Positions 31,135 through 43,145 of a stretch of DNA of 64,000 bases are shown here, piece after piece (position 1 is the stretch's first letter; each line of letters starts with the position of its first letter). This DNA is from Vibrio sp. SCSIO 43136 (lineage in GTDB: Bacteria; Pseudomonadota; Gammaproteobacteria; Enterobacterales; Vibrionaceae). Both the position numbers and the translations under genes were made by a program. The notes below the pieces were generated by a model that did no database searches, was not told the origin of the DNA, and saw nothing but the letters and a program-made list of their open reading frames with translations. The stretch is taken from the NCBI RefSeq assembly GCF_023716565.1, contig NZ_CP071848.1, forward strand, positions 124,001 through 188,000. The letters are read 5' to 3'.

Positions 31135-31503
31135 ATGTCTATTACTAACGAGCAAATCCTAGACGCAGTTGCAGAAATGTCTGTAATGCAAGTTGTTGAG
31201 CTAATCGAAGCTATGGAAGAAAAATTCGGCGTTACTGCTGCAGCTGCTGTTGTAGCTGGCGGTGCTGCTGGTGGCGAAGCTGCTGCTGAGCAAACTGAAT
31301 TTGACGTAATCCTAGAATCAGCTGGCGGTAACAAAGTTGCTGTAATCAAAGCTGTACGTGGCGCAACTGGTCTTGGTCTTAAAGAAGCTAAAGGCCTAGT
31401 AGACGGTGCTCCAGCACCTCTGAAAGAAGGCATCGACAAAGCTGAAGCTGAAGCTCTAAAAGCACAGCTTGAAGAAGCTGGTGCAACTGTTGCTCTTAAG
31501 TAA
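31135..31503 (+). CDS. rplL: 50S ribosomal protein L7/L12
   Basis: 122 residues. N-terminal dimerisation domain ([20 protein letters not shown]...), an Ala/Gly-rich hinge at about 36-52, and a C-terminal factor-binding domain with the conserved [20 protein letters not shown]. Present in several copies per ribosome, it recruits EF-Tu and EF-G. Follows rplJ by 57 nt. Confidence 0.97.
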   Translation: MSITNEQILDAVAEMSVMQVVELIEAMEEKFGVTAAAAVVAGGAAGGEAAAEQTEFDVILESAGGNKVAVIKAVRGATGLGLKEAKGLVDGAPAPLKEGIDKAEAEALKAQLEEAGATVALK

Positions 31504-31535
31504 TTATTACTTAAAAGCTTAGCCGAAAGGCTAAT

Positions 31536-31566
31536 GGCTGGTGGTTATTTAACCACCGGCCTTTTT
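31536..31566 (+). terminator. Attenuator between rplL and rpoB
   Basis: GGCTGGTGGTT/AACCACCGGCC stem followed by five Ts. In E. coli a partial terminator at this point sets RNA polymerase below ribosomal protein output; the same role is likely, as rpoB has no clear strong promoter in the 180 nt after it. Confidence 0.85.
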
Positions 31567-31748
31567 GCGCTGTAGGGCATAGGTGAATTTTCCGCTGTTT
31601 AAGCACCTATCTCCATGCAAAAAAACATCCCACCTTCCGGTGTGATGTCACTACAGTAAACAGCTGTTAGTCACTGTCCCTTACCCCCCTTAAGTAACTA
31701 GGAGCGGGCGGACAGTTTGGGTCACTTATCAGCGAGCTGAGGAACCCC

Positions 31749-34700
31749 ATGGTTTACTCTTATACCGAGAAAAAGCGCATCCGTAAGGACTTTGGTACTC
31801 GTCCACAAGTGTTGGACATTCCATACCTGCTATCGATCCAGCTTGATTCGTTCGACAAGTTCATTGAACAGGATCCTGAAGGACAATATGGTCTAGAAGC
31901 GGCTTTTCGTTCTGTATTCCCGATTCAGAGCTACAACGGCAATTCTGAGCTGCAATACGTTAGCTACCGTCTTGGTGAGCCTGTATTTGATGTTAAAGAA
32001 TGTCAAATCCGTGGCGTCACTTACTCGAAACCACTACGCGTAAAACTACGTCTAGTTGTATTCGATAAAGACGCGCCAGCGGGTACCGTTAAAGACATTA
32101 AAGAACAAGAAGTCTACATGGGTGAAATCCCATTGATGACTGACAATGGTACCTTCGTTATCAATGGTACCGAGAGGGTTATCGTATCCCAGCTGCACCG
32201 AAGCCCAGGCGTGTTCTTCGACAGCGATAAGGGTAAGACCCACTCGTCAGGTAAAGTTCTGTATAACGCACGTGTAATTCCTTACCGTGGCTCATGGTTA
32301 GACTTTGAGTTCGATCCTAAGGATAACCTATACGTTCGTATCGACCGTCGTCGTAAGCTGCCAGCATCTATCATTTTGCGCGCACTAGGCAAGACCACAG
32401 AAGAGATCTTGGATCTATTCTTCGAGAAAGTTAACTTCGAAGTGAAAGACCAAACTCTAATGATGGAGCTTGAGCCAGAGCGTCTACGTGGTGAAACTAC
32501 TGCGTTTGATATCGAGGCGAATGGTAAGACTTACGTTGAGACTGGTCGTCGTGTGACTGCGCGTCACATTCGTCAGCTAGAAAAAGATGGCATTACTCAC
32601 ATCGAAGTACCTGTTGAGTACATCGTGGGTAAAGTTGCGTCGAAAGATTACATCAACGAAGCAACTGGCGAAATCATCGTTGGCGCTAACCAGGAAATCA
32701 GCCTGGAAGCACTTGCGAACCTGTCTCAAGCAGGCCACAAGCAGCTTGAAACACTGTTCACCAACGATCTGGACCACGGTCCATTCATGTCAGATACACT
32801 ACGTATCGACAGCACCGTAGATCGCATCTCTGCATTGGTAGAAATCTACCGCATGATGCGTCCTGGTGAGCCGCCAACGAAAGAAGCGGCAGAAGCCCTA
32901 TTTGAAAGCCTGTTCTTCTCTGAAGAGCGTTACGATCTATCCACTGTTGGCCGTATGAAGTTCAACAGCTCGATCGAGCGTGAAGATGCGTTAGAGCAAG
33001 GCACGCTGGATGAGACCGACATCATCGAAGTGATGAAGAAGCTTATCGGTATTCGTAACGGTATTGGCGAAGTGGACGACATCGACCACCTTGGCAACCG
33101 TCGTATCCGTAGCGTCGGCGAAATGGCAGAGAACCAATTCCGTGTAGGTCTGGTTCGTGTTGAACGTGCAGTGAAAGAGCGCTTGAGCCTAGGTGACCTA
33201 GACGCAATCATGCCTCAAGATCTGATCAACGCTAAGCCTATCTCAGCAGCAGTTAAAGAATTCTTTGGTTCTTCACAGCTATCTCAGTTTATGGATCAGA
33301 ACAACCCGCTGTCAGAAGTAACGCACAAGCGTCGTATTTCTGCACTTGGTCCGGGTGGTCTGACACGTGAGCGTGCTGGCTTCGAGGTTCGAGACGTTCA
33401 CGTAACTCACTACGGTCGTCTATGTCCTATCGAAACGCCTGAAGGTCCAAACATCGGTCTAATCAACTCACTATCGGCGTTTGCGCGTTGTAACGAGTAC
33501 GGTTTCCTAGAAACTCCGTACCGTCGCGTTATCGATGGTGTTGTGACTGATGAAGTAGATTACCTATCTGCAATTCAGGAAGGTCAGTACATCATTGCGC
33601 AGGCGAACTCTGCGATCAATGACGACGGCACTTTCGCTGAAGAACTTGTTACTGCACGTCAAAAAGGTGAATCTGGTCTGCACCCACGCGATCAGGTGAA
33701 CTACATGGACGTTGCAACCAACCAGGTAGTATCTGTAGCGGCATCGCTTATCCCGTTCCTAGAACACGATGATGCGAACCGTGCATTGATGGGTGCGAAC
33801 ATGCAACGTCAGGCGGTACCAACTCTGAAAGCGGACAAACCGCTAGTAGGTACAGGTATCGAGCGTAACGTAGCTGTTGACTCAGGTGTAACTGCAGTTG
33901 CTAAACGTGGTGGTCAAGTTCAGTCAGTAGATGCTTCTCGTATCGTTATTAAAGTAAACGAAGAAGAGCTAGTACCAGGCGAAGCTGGTATCGACATCTA
34001 CAACCTGACTAAGTACACGCGTTCTAACCAGAACACATGTATCAACCAACGTCCTACCGTTCTTCCTGGCGAGCCAGTGTCGAAAGGTGACGTACTAGCT
34101 GATGGTCCTTCAACTGACCTTGGTGAACTAGCGCTTGGTCAAAACATGCGCATCGCGTTCATGCCTTGGAACGGTTACAACTTTGAGGATTCCATCCTAG
34201 TTTCTGAGCGTGTTGTTCAAGAAGACCGCTTCACGACTATCCACATCCAAGAACTATCTTGTGTGGCTCGTGATACTAAGCTGGGCTCTGAAGAAATCAC
34301 TGCGGATATTCCAAACGTAGGTGAATCAGCGCTATCTAAGCTAGATGAGTCAGGTATCGTTTACATCGGTGCTGAAGTTAAGGGTGGCGACATCCTAGTT
34401 GGTAAAGTGACACCTAAGGGTGAAACTCAACTGACTCCTGAAGAGAAGCTACTACGCGCAATCTTCGGTGAGAAAGCATCTGACGTTAAAGATTCATCTC
34501 TACGTGTACCTAACTCTGTATCTGGTACGGTTATCGACGTACAAGTCTTCACTCGCGATGGCGTAGAGAAAGACAAGCGTGCGCTTGAAATCGAACAAAT
34601 GCAGCTGAAGGAAGCGAAGAAAGACCTTACTGAGGAATTCCAAATCCTTGAAGGCGGTCTACTAGCACGTGTACGTGCAGTACTGCTACAAGGTGGTTAC

Positions 34701-35777
34701 TCAGAAGCGAAACTAGACTCTATCGACCGTGCTAAATGGCTAGAGCTAACTCTTGATGACGAAGCGCTTCAAGAGCAGCTAGAAAAACTGGCTGAGCAGA
34801 ACGATGAGCTAAAAGCTGAATTCGATAAGAAGTTCGAAAACAAGCGTCGCAAGATCACTCAAGGTGATGACCTAGCGCCGGGCGTACTGAAGATTGTTAA
34901 GGTTTACCTGGCAGTTAAACGTCGCATCCAGCCGGGTGATAAGATGGCAGGTCGTCACGGTAACAAGGGTGTAATCTCTAAGATCAACCCTGTTGAAGAC
35001 ATGCCATACGATGAGAAAGGTCAGCCAGTAGATATCGTACTGAACCCACTGGGTGTACCGTCTCGTATGAACATCGGTCAGATCCTAGAAGTACACATGG
35101 GCCTGGCGGCGAAAGGCATCGGTGACAAGATCAACCAGATGGTGAAAGAGCAGCAAGAACTAGCGAAATTCCGCGACTTCCTGCAAAAAGTTTACGACCT
35201 AGGCGACACTCGCCAGAAAGTAGACATCGCTGCACTATCTGACGACGAGGTTCGCACACTTATTAAGAACCTTCGTGGTGGTCTACCAATTGCGACTCCA
35301 ATCTTTGACGGTGCTCCAGAAGCATCAATCAAAGAGCTACTGAAACTAGGCGATCTACCAGAATCTGGTCAGCTACGCCTATTTGATGGTCGCACTGGTG
35401 ACGAGTTTGAGCGTCCTGTAACTGTAGGTTACATGTACATGCTGAAACTAAACCACCTTGTTGATGACAAGATGCACGCTCGTTCGACTGGTTCTTACAG
35501 CCTAGTAACTCAGCAGCCACTTGGTGGTAAAGCTCAGTTCGGTGGCCAGCGTTTCGGTGAGATGGAAGTATGGGCACTAGAAGCATACGGTGCTGCATAT
35601 ACCCTTCAAGAGATGCTGACAGTTAAGTCGGATGATGTGAACGGCCGTACTAAGATGTATAAGAACATCGTAGATGGCAATCACAGCATGGAACCTGGCA
35701 TGCCAGAATCGTTCAACGTACTGTTGAAAGAGATTCGCTCGCTAGGTATCAACATCGAGCTAGAAGACGAAGAGTAA
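31749..35777 (+). CDS. rpoB: DNA-directed RNA polymerase subunit beta
   Basis: 1342 residues, the same length as E. coli RpoB. Forms half of the catalytic cleft. The rifampicin pocket is intact and of wild-type sequence ([21 protein letters not shown] then ISALG, around residue 510-535). The C-terminal [13 protein letters not shown] (around 1065) and the [20 protein letters not shown] clamp segment are present. GAGGAA precedes the ATG. Codon use is highly biased. Followed after 91 nt by rpoC. Confidence 0.98.
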   Translation: MVYSYTEKKRIRKDFGTRPQVLDIPYLLSIQLDSFDKFIEQDPEGQYGLEAAFRSVFPIQSYNGNSELQYVSYRLGEPVFDVKECQIRGVTYSKPLRVKLRLVVFDKDAPAGTVKDIKEQEVYMGEIPLMTDNGTFVINGTERVIVSQLHRSPGVFFDSDKGKTHSSGKVLYNARVIPYRGSWLDFEFDPKDNLYVRIDRRRKLPASIILRALGKTTEEILDLFFEKVNFEVKDQTLMMELEPERLRGETTAFDIEANGKTYVETGRRVTARHIRQLEKDGITHIEVPVEYIVGKVASKDYINEATGEIIVGANQEISLEALANLSQAGHKQLETLFTNDLDHGPFMSDTLRIDSTVDRISALVEIYRMMRPGEPPTKEAAEALFESLFFSEERYDLSTVGRMKFNSSIEREDALEQGTLDETDIIEVMKKLIGIRNGIGEVDDIDHLGNRRIRSVGEMAENQFRVGLVRVERAVKERLSLGDLDAIMPQDLINAKPISAAVKEFFGSSQLSQFMDQNNPLSEVTHKRRISALGPGGLTRERAGFEVRDVHVTHYGRLCPIETPEGPNIGLINSLSAFARCNEYGFLETPYRRVIDGVVTDEVDYLSAIQEGQYIIAQANSAINDDGTFAEELVTARQKGESGLHPRDQVNYMDVATNQVVSVAASLIPFLEHDDANRALMGANMQRQAVPTLKADKPLVGTGIERNVAVDSGVTAVAKRGGQVQSVDASRIVIKVNEEELVPGEAGIDIYNLTKYTRSNQNTCINQRPTVLPGEPVSKGDVLADGPSTDLGELALGQNMRIAFMPWNGYNFEDSILVSERVVQEDRFTTIHIQELSCVARDTKLGSEEITADIPNVGESALSKLDESGIVYIGAEVKGGDILVGKVTPKGETQLTPEEKLLRAIFGEKASDVKDSSLRVPNSVSGTVIDVQVFTRDGVEKDKRALEIEQMQLKEAKKDLTEEFQILEGGLLARVRAVLLQGGYSEAKLDSIDRAKWLELTLDDEALQEQLEKLAEQNDELKAEFDKKFENKRRKITQGDDLAPGVLKIVKVYLAVKRRIQPGDKMAGRHGNKGVISKINPVEDMPYDEKGQPVDIVLNPLGVPSRMNIGQILEVHMGLAAKGIGDKINQMVKEQQELAKFRDFLQKVYDLGDTRQKVDIAALSDDEVRTLIKNLRGGLPIATPIFDGAPEASIKELLKLGDLPESGQLRLFDGRTGDEFERPVTVGYMYMLKLNHLVDDKMHARSTGSYSLVTQQPLGGKAQFGGQRFGEMEVWALEAYGAAYTLQEMLTVKSDDVNGRTKMYKNIVDGNHSMEPGMPESFNVLLKEIRSLGINIELEDEE

Positions 35778-35818
35778 TCAGTTTCTCAATCTATTGAGAA
35801 AGCGATTATCCGGTAGAA

Positions 35819-35847
35819 AGTAGCTCACTTAGCGGTGAGCTACTTTT
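35819..35847 (+). other. Perfect 10-bp hairpin between rpoB and rpoC
   Basis: AGTAGCTCAC-TTAGCG-GTGAGCTACT followed by TTT. Too few Ts for a strong terminator; it may be a processing or stabilising hairpin, and ends about 14 nt before the rpoC ribosome-binding site. Confidence 0.6.
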
Positions 35848-35868
35848 AACTCCTTACAGGAGCTGATT

Positions 35869-38800
35869 GTGAAAGACTTATTAAACTTTCTAAAAGCACA
35901 GCATAAGACCGAAGAATTTGATGCAATCAAAATCGGTCTATCTTCACCTGACCAGATCCGTTCTTGGTCTTTTGGTGAGGTTAAAAAGCCTGAGACTATC
36001 AACTACCGTACGTTCAAACCTGAGCGTGACGGCCTTTTCTGTGCGCGTATTTTTGGCCCAGTTAAAGACTACGAATGTCTTTGTGGCAAATACAAGCGTC
36101 TGAAGCACCGTGGTGTTATCTGTGAAAAGTGTGGCGTTGAAGTAACTCAGACTAAAGTTCGTCGTGACCGTATGGGCCACATCGAGCTTGCGTCTCCAGT
36201 AGCGCACATCTGGTTCCTAAAATCACTGCCGTCTCGTATCGGTCTGTTGATGGATATCCCTCTACGTGATATCGAACGCGTACTTTACTTCGAAATGTAC
36301 GTTGTTACAGAACCAGGCATGACTGACCTTGAAAAGAGTCAGATGCTAACGGAAGAAGAATACCTGGATCGCCTAGAAGAGTGGGGTGACGAGTTCACCG
36401 CTAAGATGGGTGCGGAAGCGATCAAAGATCTGCTTTCAACGATGGATCTTCAGCACGAAGCTGAGCAAATGCGCGAAGAGCTGGAAACTACCAACTCTGA
36501 AACTAAGCGTAAGAAGGTTACTAAGCGCCTTAAGATCGTTGAAGCCTTCATTCAATCTGGCAACAAGCCTGAGTGGATGATCCTAGACGTTCTTCCGGTA
36601 CTTCCGCCAGATCTACGTCCTCTAGTACCACTAGATGGCGGTCGCTTTGCGACATCTGATCTGAACGACCTATACCGTCGTGTTATCAACCGTAACAACC
36701 GTTTGAAGCGTCTACTAGAGCTAGCAGCTCCGGACATCATCGTACGCAACGAAAAGCGTATGCTGCAAGAGTCTGTTGATGCGCTTCTAGATAACGGTCG
36801 TCGCGGTCGTGCTATCACAGGTTCGAACAAGCGTCCTCTGAAATCTCTTGCTGATATGATCAAGGGTAAGCAAGGTCGTTTCCGTCAGAACCTACTTGGT
36901 AAGCGTGTAGACTACTCAGGCCGTTCGGTAATCACCGTAGGTCCTTACCTACGTCTACATCAGTGTGGTCTTCCTAAGAAGATGGCACTTGAGCTATTCA
37001 AACCATTCATCTACAGCAAGCTAGAAACTCGTGGCATGGCGACGACAATCAAAGCTGCTAAGAAGATGGTAGAGCGCGAAGAAGCTATCGTATGGGATAT
37101 CCTAGACGAAGTAATCCGCGAACACCCAGTACTACTGAACCGTGCACCTACACTTCACCGTCTAGGTATCCAGGCGTTCGAACCAGTACTGATCGAAGGT
37201 AAAGCGATCCAGCTACACCCACTTGTGTGTGCTGCGTACAACGCCGACTTCGATGGTGACCAGATGGCGGTACACGTACCTCTAACTCTGGAAGCTCAGC
37301 TTGAAGCTCGTACTCTGATGATGTCGACAAACAACATTCTGTCGCCAGCGTCAGGTGATCCGATCATCGTACCTTCTCAGGACGTTGTATTGGGTCTGTA
37401 CTACATGACTCGTGAGAAGATCAATGCGAAGGGCGAAGGTATGTACCTTGCTGGCCCTGAGGAAGCTGAAAAAGCTTACCGCACTAAGAGCGTTGAACTG
37501 CACACTCGCGTTAAAGTTCGTATCACAGAAACTGTGAAAGACGAAGACGGCAACAGCACTACTTGGACTGGTCTAGTTGATACAACTATCGGTCGTGCAA
37601 TGCTGTGGCAAATCGTTCCAGCTGGCCTACCATTTAGCTTGGTAAACCAGAAGCTAGGTAAGAAGCAAATCTCTAACCTACTGAACGAGGCGTACCGTAA
37701 ACTGGGTCTGAAAGACACAGTAATCTTCGCTGACCAGATCATGTACACCGGTTTCGCATATGCGGCACTGTCTGGTGTATCTGTTGGTATCGACGACATG
37801 GTAGTACCGCCAGCTAAGTACACTGAAATCGCAGAAGCGGAAGAAGAAGTACGTGAGATCCAGGACCAGTTCCAATCGGGTCTTGTAACTGCTGGTGAGC
37901 GTTACAACAAAGTGATCGATATCTGGGCATCGACCAACGATCGTGTAGCGAAAGCGATGATGGACAACCTGTCTTCTGAAACGGTTATCAACCGTGACGG
38001 TGAAGAAGAGCAGCAAGAGTCTTTCAACAGCATCTACATGATGGCCGACTCAGGTGCTCGTGGTTCTGCGGCACAGATTCGTCAGTTAGCGGGTATGCGT
38101 GGTCTGATGGCACGTCCAGATGGTTCAATCATCGAGACGCCAATCACCGCGAACTTTAAAGAAGGTCTGAACGTACTTCAGTACTTTATCTCTACCCACG
38201 GTGCTCGTAAGGGTCTTGCGGATACTGCACTTAAGACAGCGAACTCGGGTTACCTAACTCGTCGTCTAGTAGACGTTGCACAGGATGTTGTAGTACACGA
38301 ACACGATTGTGGTACTCACGAAGGTATCTCTATGATGCCTCACATCGAAGGTGGTGACGTTAAAGTTGCACTATCTGAGCTAGCGCTTGGTCGTGTAATT
38401 GCTGAAGACGTACTGAAGCCTGGTACTGAAGACGTACTGATCCCACGTAATACTCTGATTGATGAGAAGTGGTGTCAGATCATGGAAGAGATGTCTGTTG
38501 ACAAGATCAAGGTACGTTCAGTTGTAACTTGTGACTCTGACTTCGGTTGTTGTGCACAGTGTTACGGTCGTGACCTTGCTCGTGGTCACCTAGTGAACCA
38601 AGGTGAAGCAGTTGGTGTAATCGCTGCTCAGTCTATCGGTGAGCCGGGTACACAGCTTACGATGCGTACGTTCCACATCGGTGGTGCGGCATCTACTGCA
38701 GCAGCAGAGAACAGCATCCAAGCGAAGACGACAGGTACAGTGAAGCTTCACAACGCTAAGTTCGTTATCAACAACGATGACAAACTAGTGATCACTTCTC

Positions 38801-40071
38801 GTGCTTCTGAACTAACCATCATTGATGAGTTCGGTCGTACGAAAGAGAAGCACAAACTTCCTTACGGTTCGATCCTAAGCAAGAAAGACAATGATGCAGT
38901 AACCGCTGGCGACGTAGTTGCTAACTGGGAAGCGCACACCATGCCAATCATCACTGAAGTGGCAGGTCGCATCCAGTTTGTTGACATGATCGATGGCGTC
39001 ACAGTTTCTCGTCAGACTGATGACCTAACGGGTCTATCGTCTTCAGAGGTAACTGATGCAGCAGCTCGTCCTTCTGCAGGTAAAGACATGCGCCCAGCAG
39101 TTAAGCTAGTTGATGCTGCAGGTAACGATGTAATGATCCCTGGTACTGAAATGCCAGCTCACTACTTCCTACCTGGTAAAGCAATCGTACAGCTTGAAGA
39201 TGGCGCTGAAGTAGGCGTTGGTGACACTCTTGCACGTATCCCTCAGAAATCTGGCGGTAACAAAGATATCACCGGTGGTCTACCACGCGTAGCAGACCTA
39301 TTTGAAGCACGTAAGCCGAAAGAGCCTGCGATCCTTGCTGAGCACACTGGTACCGTTAGCTTTGGTAAAGAAACCAAAGGTAAGCGTCGCCTAGTAATCA
39401 CCCGTGACGGTGGTGAGACTTATGAAGAAATGATTCCTAAGCATCGCCAGCTGAACGTATTTGAAGGTGAGAAGGTTGAACGCGGTGATGTAATCGCCGA
39501 TGGTCCAGAGACTCCACATGACATTCTACGTCTACGTGGTATCCGTGCGGTAACTGAGTACATCGCAAACGAAGTACAAGAAGTTTACCGTCTGCAAGGC
39601 GTTAAGATTAACGACAAGCACATCGAGACTATCGTACGTCAGATGCTGCGTAAGTGTACTATTACTCATGCTGGTGACTCTGAGTTCCTACCAGGTGAGC
39701 AAGTAGAATACTCAACAGTTAAGATTGCTAACCGTAAACTAGAAGCAGAAGGCAAAGAGCCAGCACGTTTCGAGCGTGATCTTCTAGGTATTACCAAAGC
39801 GTCTCTTGCAACTGAGTCGTTCATCTCAGCAGCATCGTTCCAGGAAACGACCCGCGTACTTACAGAAGCAGCAGTTTCTGGTAAGCGTGACGAGCTACGT
39901 GGCCTGAAAGAGAACGTAATCGTTGGTCGTCTGATCCCAGCAGGTACTGGTTTTGCTTACCACCAAGAGCGTCAAGCTCAGCGTGAAGAAGAGCAAGCAG
40001 GTCCTTCAGCGGAACAAGCAACTGACAACCTAGCTGCACTGCTTAACGCAGGTTTCTCGTCTGACGAGTAA
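35869..40071 (+). CDS. rpoC: DNA-directed RNA polymerase subunit beta'
   Basis: 1400 residues (E. coli 1407). First zinc site: Cys70, Cys72, Cys85, Cys88. Catalytic Mg-binding [12 protein letters not shown] near residue 460; second zinc cluster in [11 protein letters not shown] near 885-895; trigger-loop [12 protein letters not shown] near 930. The start codon is GTG, with ACAGGAG 7 nt before it. Together with rpoB, tuf and the L11-L12 genes it makes this the main transcription-translation locus. Confidence 0.98.
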   Translation: MKDLLNFLKAQHKTEEFDAIKIGLSSPDQIRSWSFGEVKKPETINYRTFKPERDGLFCARIFGPVKDYECLCGKYKRLKHRGVICEKCGVEVTQTKVRRDRMGHIELASPVAHIWFLKSLPSRIGLLMDIPLRDIERVLYFEMYVVTEPGMTDLEKSQMLTEEEYLDRLEEWGDEFTAKMGAEAIKDLLSTMDLQHEAEQMREELETTNSETKRKKVTKRLKIVEAFIQSGNKPEWMILDVLPVLPPDLRPLVPLDGGRFATSDLNDLYRRVINRNNRLKRLLELAAPDIIVRNEKRMLQESVDALLDNGRRGRAITGSNKRPLKSLADMIKGKQGRFRQNLLGKRVDYSGRSVITVGPYLRLHQCGLPKKMALELFKPFIYSKLETRGMATTIKAAKKMVEREEAIVWDILDEVIREHPVLLNRAPTLHRLGIQAFEPVLIEGKAIQLHPLVCAAYNADFDGDQMAVHVPLTLEAQLEARTLMMSTNNILSPASGDPIIVPSQDVVLGLYYMTREKINAKGEGMYLAGPEEAEKAYRTKSVELHTRVKVRITETVKDEDGNSTTWTGLVDTTIGRAMLWQIVPAGLPFSLVNQKLGKKQISNLLNEAYRKLGLKDTVIFADQIMYTGFAYAALSGVSVGIDDMVVPPAKYTEIAEAEEEVREIQDQFQSGLVTAGERYNKVIDIWASTNDRVAKAMMDNLSSETVINRDGEEEQQESFNSIYMMADSGARGSAAQIRQLAGMRGLMARPDGSIIETPITANFKEGLNVLQYFISTHGARKGLADTALKTANSGYLTRRLVDVAQDVVVHEHDCGTHEGISMMPHIEGGDVKVALSELALGRVIAEDVLKPGTEDVLIPRNTLIDEKWCQIMEEMSVDKIKVRSVVTCDSDFGCCAQCYGRDLARGHLVNQGEAVGVIAAQSIGEPGTQLTMRTFHIGGAASTAAAENSIQAKTTGTVKLHNAKFVINNDDKLVITSRASELTIIDEFGRTKEKHKLPYGSILSKKDNDAVTAGDVVANWEAHTMPIITEVAGRIQFVDMIDGVTVSRQTDDLTGLSSSEVTDAAARPSAGKDMRPAVKLVDAAGNDVMIPGTEMPAHYFLPGKAIVQLEDGAEVGVGDTLARIPQKSGGNKDITGGLPRVADLFEARKPKEPAILAEHTGTVSFGKETKGKRRLVITRDGGETYEEMIPKHRQLNVFEGEKVERGDVIADGPETPHDILRLRGIRAVTEYIANEVQEVYRLQGVKINDKHIETIVRQMLRKCTITHAGDSEFLPGEQVEYSTVKIANRKLEAEGKEPARFERDLLGITKASLATESFISAASFQETTRVLTEAAVSGKRDELRGLKENVIVGRLIPAGTGFAYHQERQAQREEEQAGPSAEQATDNLAALLNAGFSSDE

Positions 40072-40088
40072 TTGCAAGCGGATATGAG

Positions 40089-40116
40089 AAAAGGCACCCG
40101 AATGGGTGCCTTTTTT
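40089..40116 (+). terminator. Terminator of rpoBC
   Basis: AAAAGGCACCC-GAAT-GGGTGCCTTTTTT, 11-bp stem with six Ts. Confidence 0.92.
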
Positions 40117-40128
40117 GTATGTTTTAAT

Positions 40129-40330
40129 CGGTAAACGGTAAACGGTAAACGGTAAACGGAGTACGGTTGTTGGGGAAAAGGGAAAGGGTATAAGGGGGCG
40201 AAAGTGTTTATTATTGACGGGTGGAATTAAAGCGTGTGCAATACAGTCCTCCCCCCTTTTCACGCGGCCGGCGATCCGGGGGGAGCTAGAGGGGGTTAAA
40301 AGCAGGGCTTTCAAATTTCGAAGAAGTTAG
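40129..40330. repeat. Repeat-rich spacer: CGGTAAA tandem array, G-run motif and a G/C-rich element
   Basis: No gene supported between rpoC and rsd. It holds four perfect CGGTAAA heptads (40129-40156), then four G-runs (GGGG, GGG, GGG, GGGGG at 40172-40198, loops of 4, 3 and 5) that fit a G-quadruplex pattern, then a segment with CCTCCCCCCTTTT and GGGGGGAGCTAGAGGGGG (about 40246-40296) that looks like a degenerate dispersed element. Confidence 0.6.
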
Positions 40331-40363
40331 GCTATTCAATGGCGTATCACCGCCTAATTTATA

Positions 40364-40828
40364 TCAAGCCCCAGGTGGAACTGCCAAGCTATCCGCAATC
40401 ATTTGGATCAGTTGATCTTCCACTTCAAAACGGGTTTCCATGATCTCTCCGATCAAAGATAAATCGCTGTCTAAGCCCTCAAGCGAGCCGTTTGGGTCAA
40501 CATTGGCGTACTTGTCGGTAAAGTTGAGCAGAGGCTCTGTAGTGAGTACGATACGGCCATAGGTGGTATCGATCTCTTCTGTTGGAGAAAAGCCAGTTGC
40601 TTTCCATCGATCCATTACCATATCGTAGATTTTAAAATGCCCTTCAGAGATATAATCGACTAAATGCTGGCAATAGCTTTGCAGCTCTTTTGCTGACGGC
40701 AAGCTGTCAGAAGAGGTGATGAGTTGGCAATACTCCACGATCAAAGACTGCCTTGTCTCTAACCAGTGGTCGATGACTTCGCTGGAGCCACCCCATTGTT
40801 CTTGTACTTGTTTGAATTTATTTAGCAT
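40364..40828 (-). CDS. rsd: Regulator of sigma D, anti-sigma-70 factor Rsd
   Basis: 154 residues. All-helical Rsd/AlgQ family protein that binds sigma-70 region 4 and so favours alternative sigma factors in stationary phase. Family hallmarks: N-terminal LNKFKQVQEQWGGSS...VIDHWLETRQSLIVEYCQL, and SEGHFKIYDMV. The start ATG of MLNKFK is chosen because GAGGA lies 7 nt before it; upstream in-frame ATGs lack such spacing. Divergent from nudC, matching the rsd-nudC-hemE order in E. coli. Confidence 0.9.
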   Translation of the reverse strand: MLNKFKQVQEQWGGSSEVIDHWLETRQSLIVEYCQLITSSDSLPSAKELQSYCQHLVDYISEGHFKIYDMVMDRWKATGFSPTEEIDTTYGRIVLTTEPLLNFTDKYANVDPNGSLEGLDSDLSLIGEIMETRFEVEDQLIQMIADSLAVPPGA

Positions 40829-41009
40829 GACCATGTCCTCATGATCCGACCACAATCGGTGGTCTTATAACCTCACAGAGTGAGGGGTCCATCGGAAGTA
40901 AACTTTTGCTTTACATAATATTTATAGCGGCAAGATTCACTTGCTACAAATCTAGAACAATTTTAGATTGCCAGTAAAATAGTCGGACTGCAAGTATCGG
41001 GAGGATCCT

Positions 41010-41780
41010 ATGATCAAAAATGGAGAGTTGGCTTATTGGTGTGTTGTTAACGGTAGTGATGTCTGGCTAGTAGATGGCGAGTTGCCCTGCTTGAGTGCGC
41101 AGAATTTACCGTTCGATACTCACGATGCAATCACCGTAGGCCATTACAACGGGCATGATGTGAGGTGGCTGAACAGTGCCGACATCGAGCAAGATCTAGA
41201 GATGACCTCACTTAGAGAGCTATTGCATCTGCCTGAGTCGCTATTTTTGTTGGTCAGCCGAGCCGTACAGTTTGGTCATATGAGCCAATCGATTCGATTT
41301 TGTCCTCAATGTGGCGGCAGAACTCACCTCAATCACAACCAGCTTGCGATGCAGTGTCAATCGTGTCGAACTTTGCATTACCCACGCATATTCCCCTGCG
41401 TTATCGTGGCGGTTCGTAACCAAGATAAGATTCTGTTGGCGCAACATCCGAGACATAAAGGCAACATGTATACAGTTATCGCAGGTTTTGTCGAAGTCGG
41501 TGAAACCTTGGAGCAGTGCGTCGCCCGCGAAGTGAAAGAAGAGACAGGTATCGACATTGATAACATTCGATACTTTGGCAGCCAACCTTGGGCCTTTCCT
41601 TCCAGTTTGATGATGGGCTTTTTGGCGGATTTTGCTGGTGGTGTGGTAAAACCTGATTATCGGGAGTTAACCGATGCAAAATGGTTCGATACGGACGAAA
41701 TGCCAGAAGTGGCTCCGCACGGAACAATTGCACGGCAGTTAATCGAGCACACGGTTGAGCTGATCAAGAAAGATCGATAG
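41010..41780 (+). CDS. nudC: NAD(+) diphosphatase / NAD-capped RNA decapping enzyme NudC
   Basis: 256 residues. Hydrolyses NADH and removes NAD caps from RNA. Zinc ligands Cys98, Cys101, Cys116, Cys119. Nudix box at 159-181 (G159, E165, R173-E174, E177-E178, G180). The NADH-specific SQPWxFPxS motif is at 191-199 as SQPWAFPSS, with Ala where many members have Pro. GGAGG before the ATG. Followed by hemE after about 250 nt. Confidence 0.95.
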   Translation: MIKNGELAYWCVVNGSDVWLVDGELPCLSAQNLPFDTHDAITVGHYNGHDVRWLNSADIEQDLEMTSLRELLHLPESLFLLVSRAVQFGHMSQSIRFCPQCGGRTHLNHNQLAMQCQSCRTLHYPRIFPCVIVAVRNQDKILLAQHPRHKGNMYTVIAGFVEVGETLEQCVAREVKEETGIDIDNIRYFGSQPWAFPSSLMMGFLADFAGGVVKPDYRELTDAKWFDTDEMPEVAPHGTIARQLIEHTVELIKKDR

Positions 41781-41782
41781 AC

Positions 41783-41809
41783 AAAAAAAACCTCCGGGGA
41801 TGCCGGAGG
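41783..41809 (-). terminator. Minus-strand intrinsic terminator between nudC and hemE
   Basis: On the minus strand CCTCCGG-CATCC-CCGGAGG is followed by eight Ts. On the plus strand no T-run follows, so it does not serve nudC. Both flanking genes are on the plus strand. Confidence 0.8.
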
Positions 41810-41852
41810 GGTAAGTAAGATGTCGTTATGAGATGTTCGGCGAGATCAAAGC
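41783..41852 (-). ncRNA. Candidate small RNA, minus strand, nudC-hemE spacer
   Basis: A perfect minus-strand TATAAT (41859-41864) lies upstream of about 70 nt ending in the terminator above. No open frame of note is present. The -35 region is poor (AAAATT at 17-nt spacing), so an activator or another start is possible. A 12-bp palindrome TTCGCTAGCGAA (41868-41879) sits in the spacer region. I cannot match it to a named Vibrio sRNA. Confidence 0.45.
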
Positions 41853-42029
41853 TCGCTTATTATAGTTTTCGCTAGCGAACAAATTTTTAACATGCGGCTG
41901 ATGTATAAGCAATTACGGGATTGTTTTAAATTTGAATAACTTGATCTGGGTTGCAAAGCCCTGATATCGCCTCCGATAAATAATGATAGAATGAGCAAAA
42001 TTTCTTAGAAAAAAGTAAAGACAGCCAGG

Positions 42030-43097
42030 ATGACTGAATTAAAAAATGATCGCTATCTACGTGCGCTATTGAAGCAGCCTGTAGATTACACCCCGGTTTG
42101 GATGATGCGCCAAGCAGGACGTTACCTACCTGAATACAAAGCGACTCGTGCAGAAGCGGGCGACTTTATGTCTCTTTGCCGTAATGCAGAGCTGGCTTCT
42201 GAAGTCACATTACAGCCGTTACGTCGCTTCCCGCTTGATGCTGCGATCCTGTTCTCTGATATTCTGACCATCCCTGATGCGATGGGCTTAGGTTTACGCT
42301 TTGAAACTGGTGAAGGCCCGGTGTTTGATAACCCGATCACCTGTAAAGCTGATGTAGAGAAGATTGGTTTGCCAGATCCAGAAGGTGAGCTGCAATATGT
42401 AATGAATGCCGTTCGCCAGATCCGTAAAGACCTTAACGGTGACGTACCACTGATCGGTTTCTCTGGAAGCCCGTGGACACTGGCTACTTACATGGTTGAA
42501 GGCGGCAGTTCTAAAGCCTTCACTAAGATCAAAAAGATGATGTACGCTGAGCCGCAAACACTGCACCTATTGCTCGATAAGCTTGCAGACAGTGTGATTG
42601 AGTACCTCAACGCTCAAATCAAAGCAGGTGCTCAATCTGTGATGGTATTTGATACTTGGGGTGGTGTATTGACACCTCGTGATTACAACCTGTTCTCATT
42701 GCAATACATGCACAAAATTGTGGATGGCCTTATCCGTGAAAACGATGGTCGCCGTGTGCCAGTTACGTTATTCACTAAGAATGGTGGTATGTGGCTAGAG
42801 CAGATCGCCGCAACAGGCTGTGATGCGGTTGGCCTAGACTGGACCATTAATATTGCTGATGCAAAAGCACGTATTGGCGACAAAGTAGCGCTGCAAGGCA
42901 ACATGGACCCATCCATGCTTTACGCCTCTCCTGAGCGTATTCGTAAAGAAGTTGCTGGTATCCTTGAAGGGTATGGCGATGAAGGCACAGGTCACGTGTT
43001 TAACCTTGGTCACGGTATCCACCTAGATGTGCCACCAGAGAATGCTGGGGTGTTTGTGGATGCGGTGCATGAGCTTTCTAAGCCGTATCATAAATAA
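42030..43097 (+). CDS. hemE: Uroporphyrinogen decarboxylase
   Basis: 355 residues. Cofactor-free enzyme that decarboxylates the four acetate groups of uroporphyrinogen III to give coproporphyrinogen III in haem synthesis. Signature [15 protein letters not shown] (about 22-36) carries the substrate-binding Arg residues; FSDIL with the catalytic Asp near 76-80, and the C-terminal NLGHGI with the active-site His are intact. Order nudC-hemE is as in E. coli. Confidence 0.97.
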   Translation: MTELKNDRYLRALLKQPVDYTPVWMMRQAGRYLPEYKATRAEAGDFMSLCRNAELASEVTLQPLRRFPLDAAILFSDILTIPDAMGLGLRFETGEGPVFDNPITCKADVEKIGLPDPEGELQYVMNAVRQIRKDLNGDVPLIGFSGSPWTLATYMVEGGSSKAFTKIKKMMYAEPQTLHLLLDKLADSVIEYLNAQIKAGAQSVMVFDTWGGVLTPRDYNLFSLQYMHKIVDGLIRENDGRRVPVTLFTKNGGMWLEQIAATGCDAVGLDWTINIADAKARIGDKVALQGNMDPSMLYASPERIRKEVAGILEGYGDEGTGHVFNLGHGIHLDVPPENAGVFVDAVHELSKPYHK

Positions 43098-43108
43098 GTA
43101 GTTTGAAG

Positions 43109-43134
43109 AACCGGTCAGTTGGCCGGTTTTTTTT
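43109..43134 (+). terminator. Terminator of hemE
   Basis: AACCGG/CCGGTT stem with loop TCAGTTGG and an eight-T run. Confidence 0.85.
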
Positions 43135-43145
43135 GTATTTGAAAG

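Noticed and set aside
31749..35777. Possible rifampicin-resistance changes in rpoB
   Set aside because: The main resistance cluster around residues 510-535 has the wild-type residues.
40030..40314. 94-codon minus-strand open frame after rpoC
   Set aside because: It runs through the rpoC terminator and the repeats; composition is that of the G/C-rich element. Treated as non-coding.
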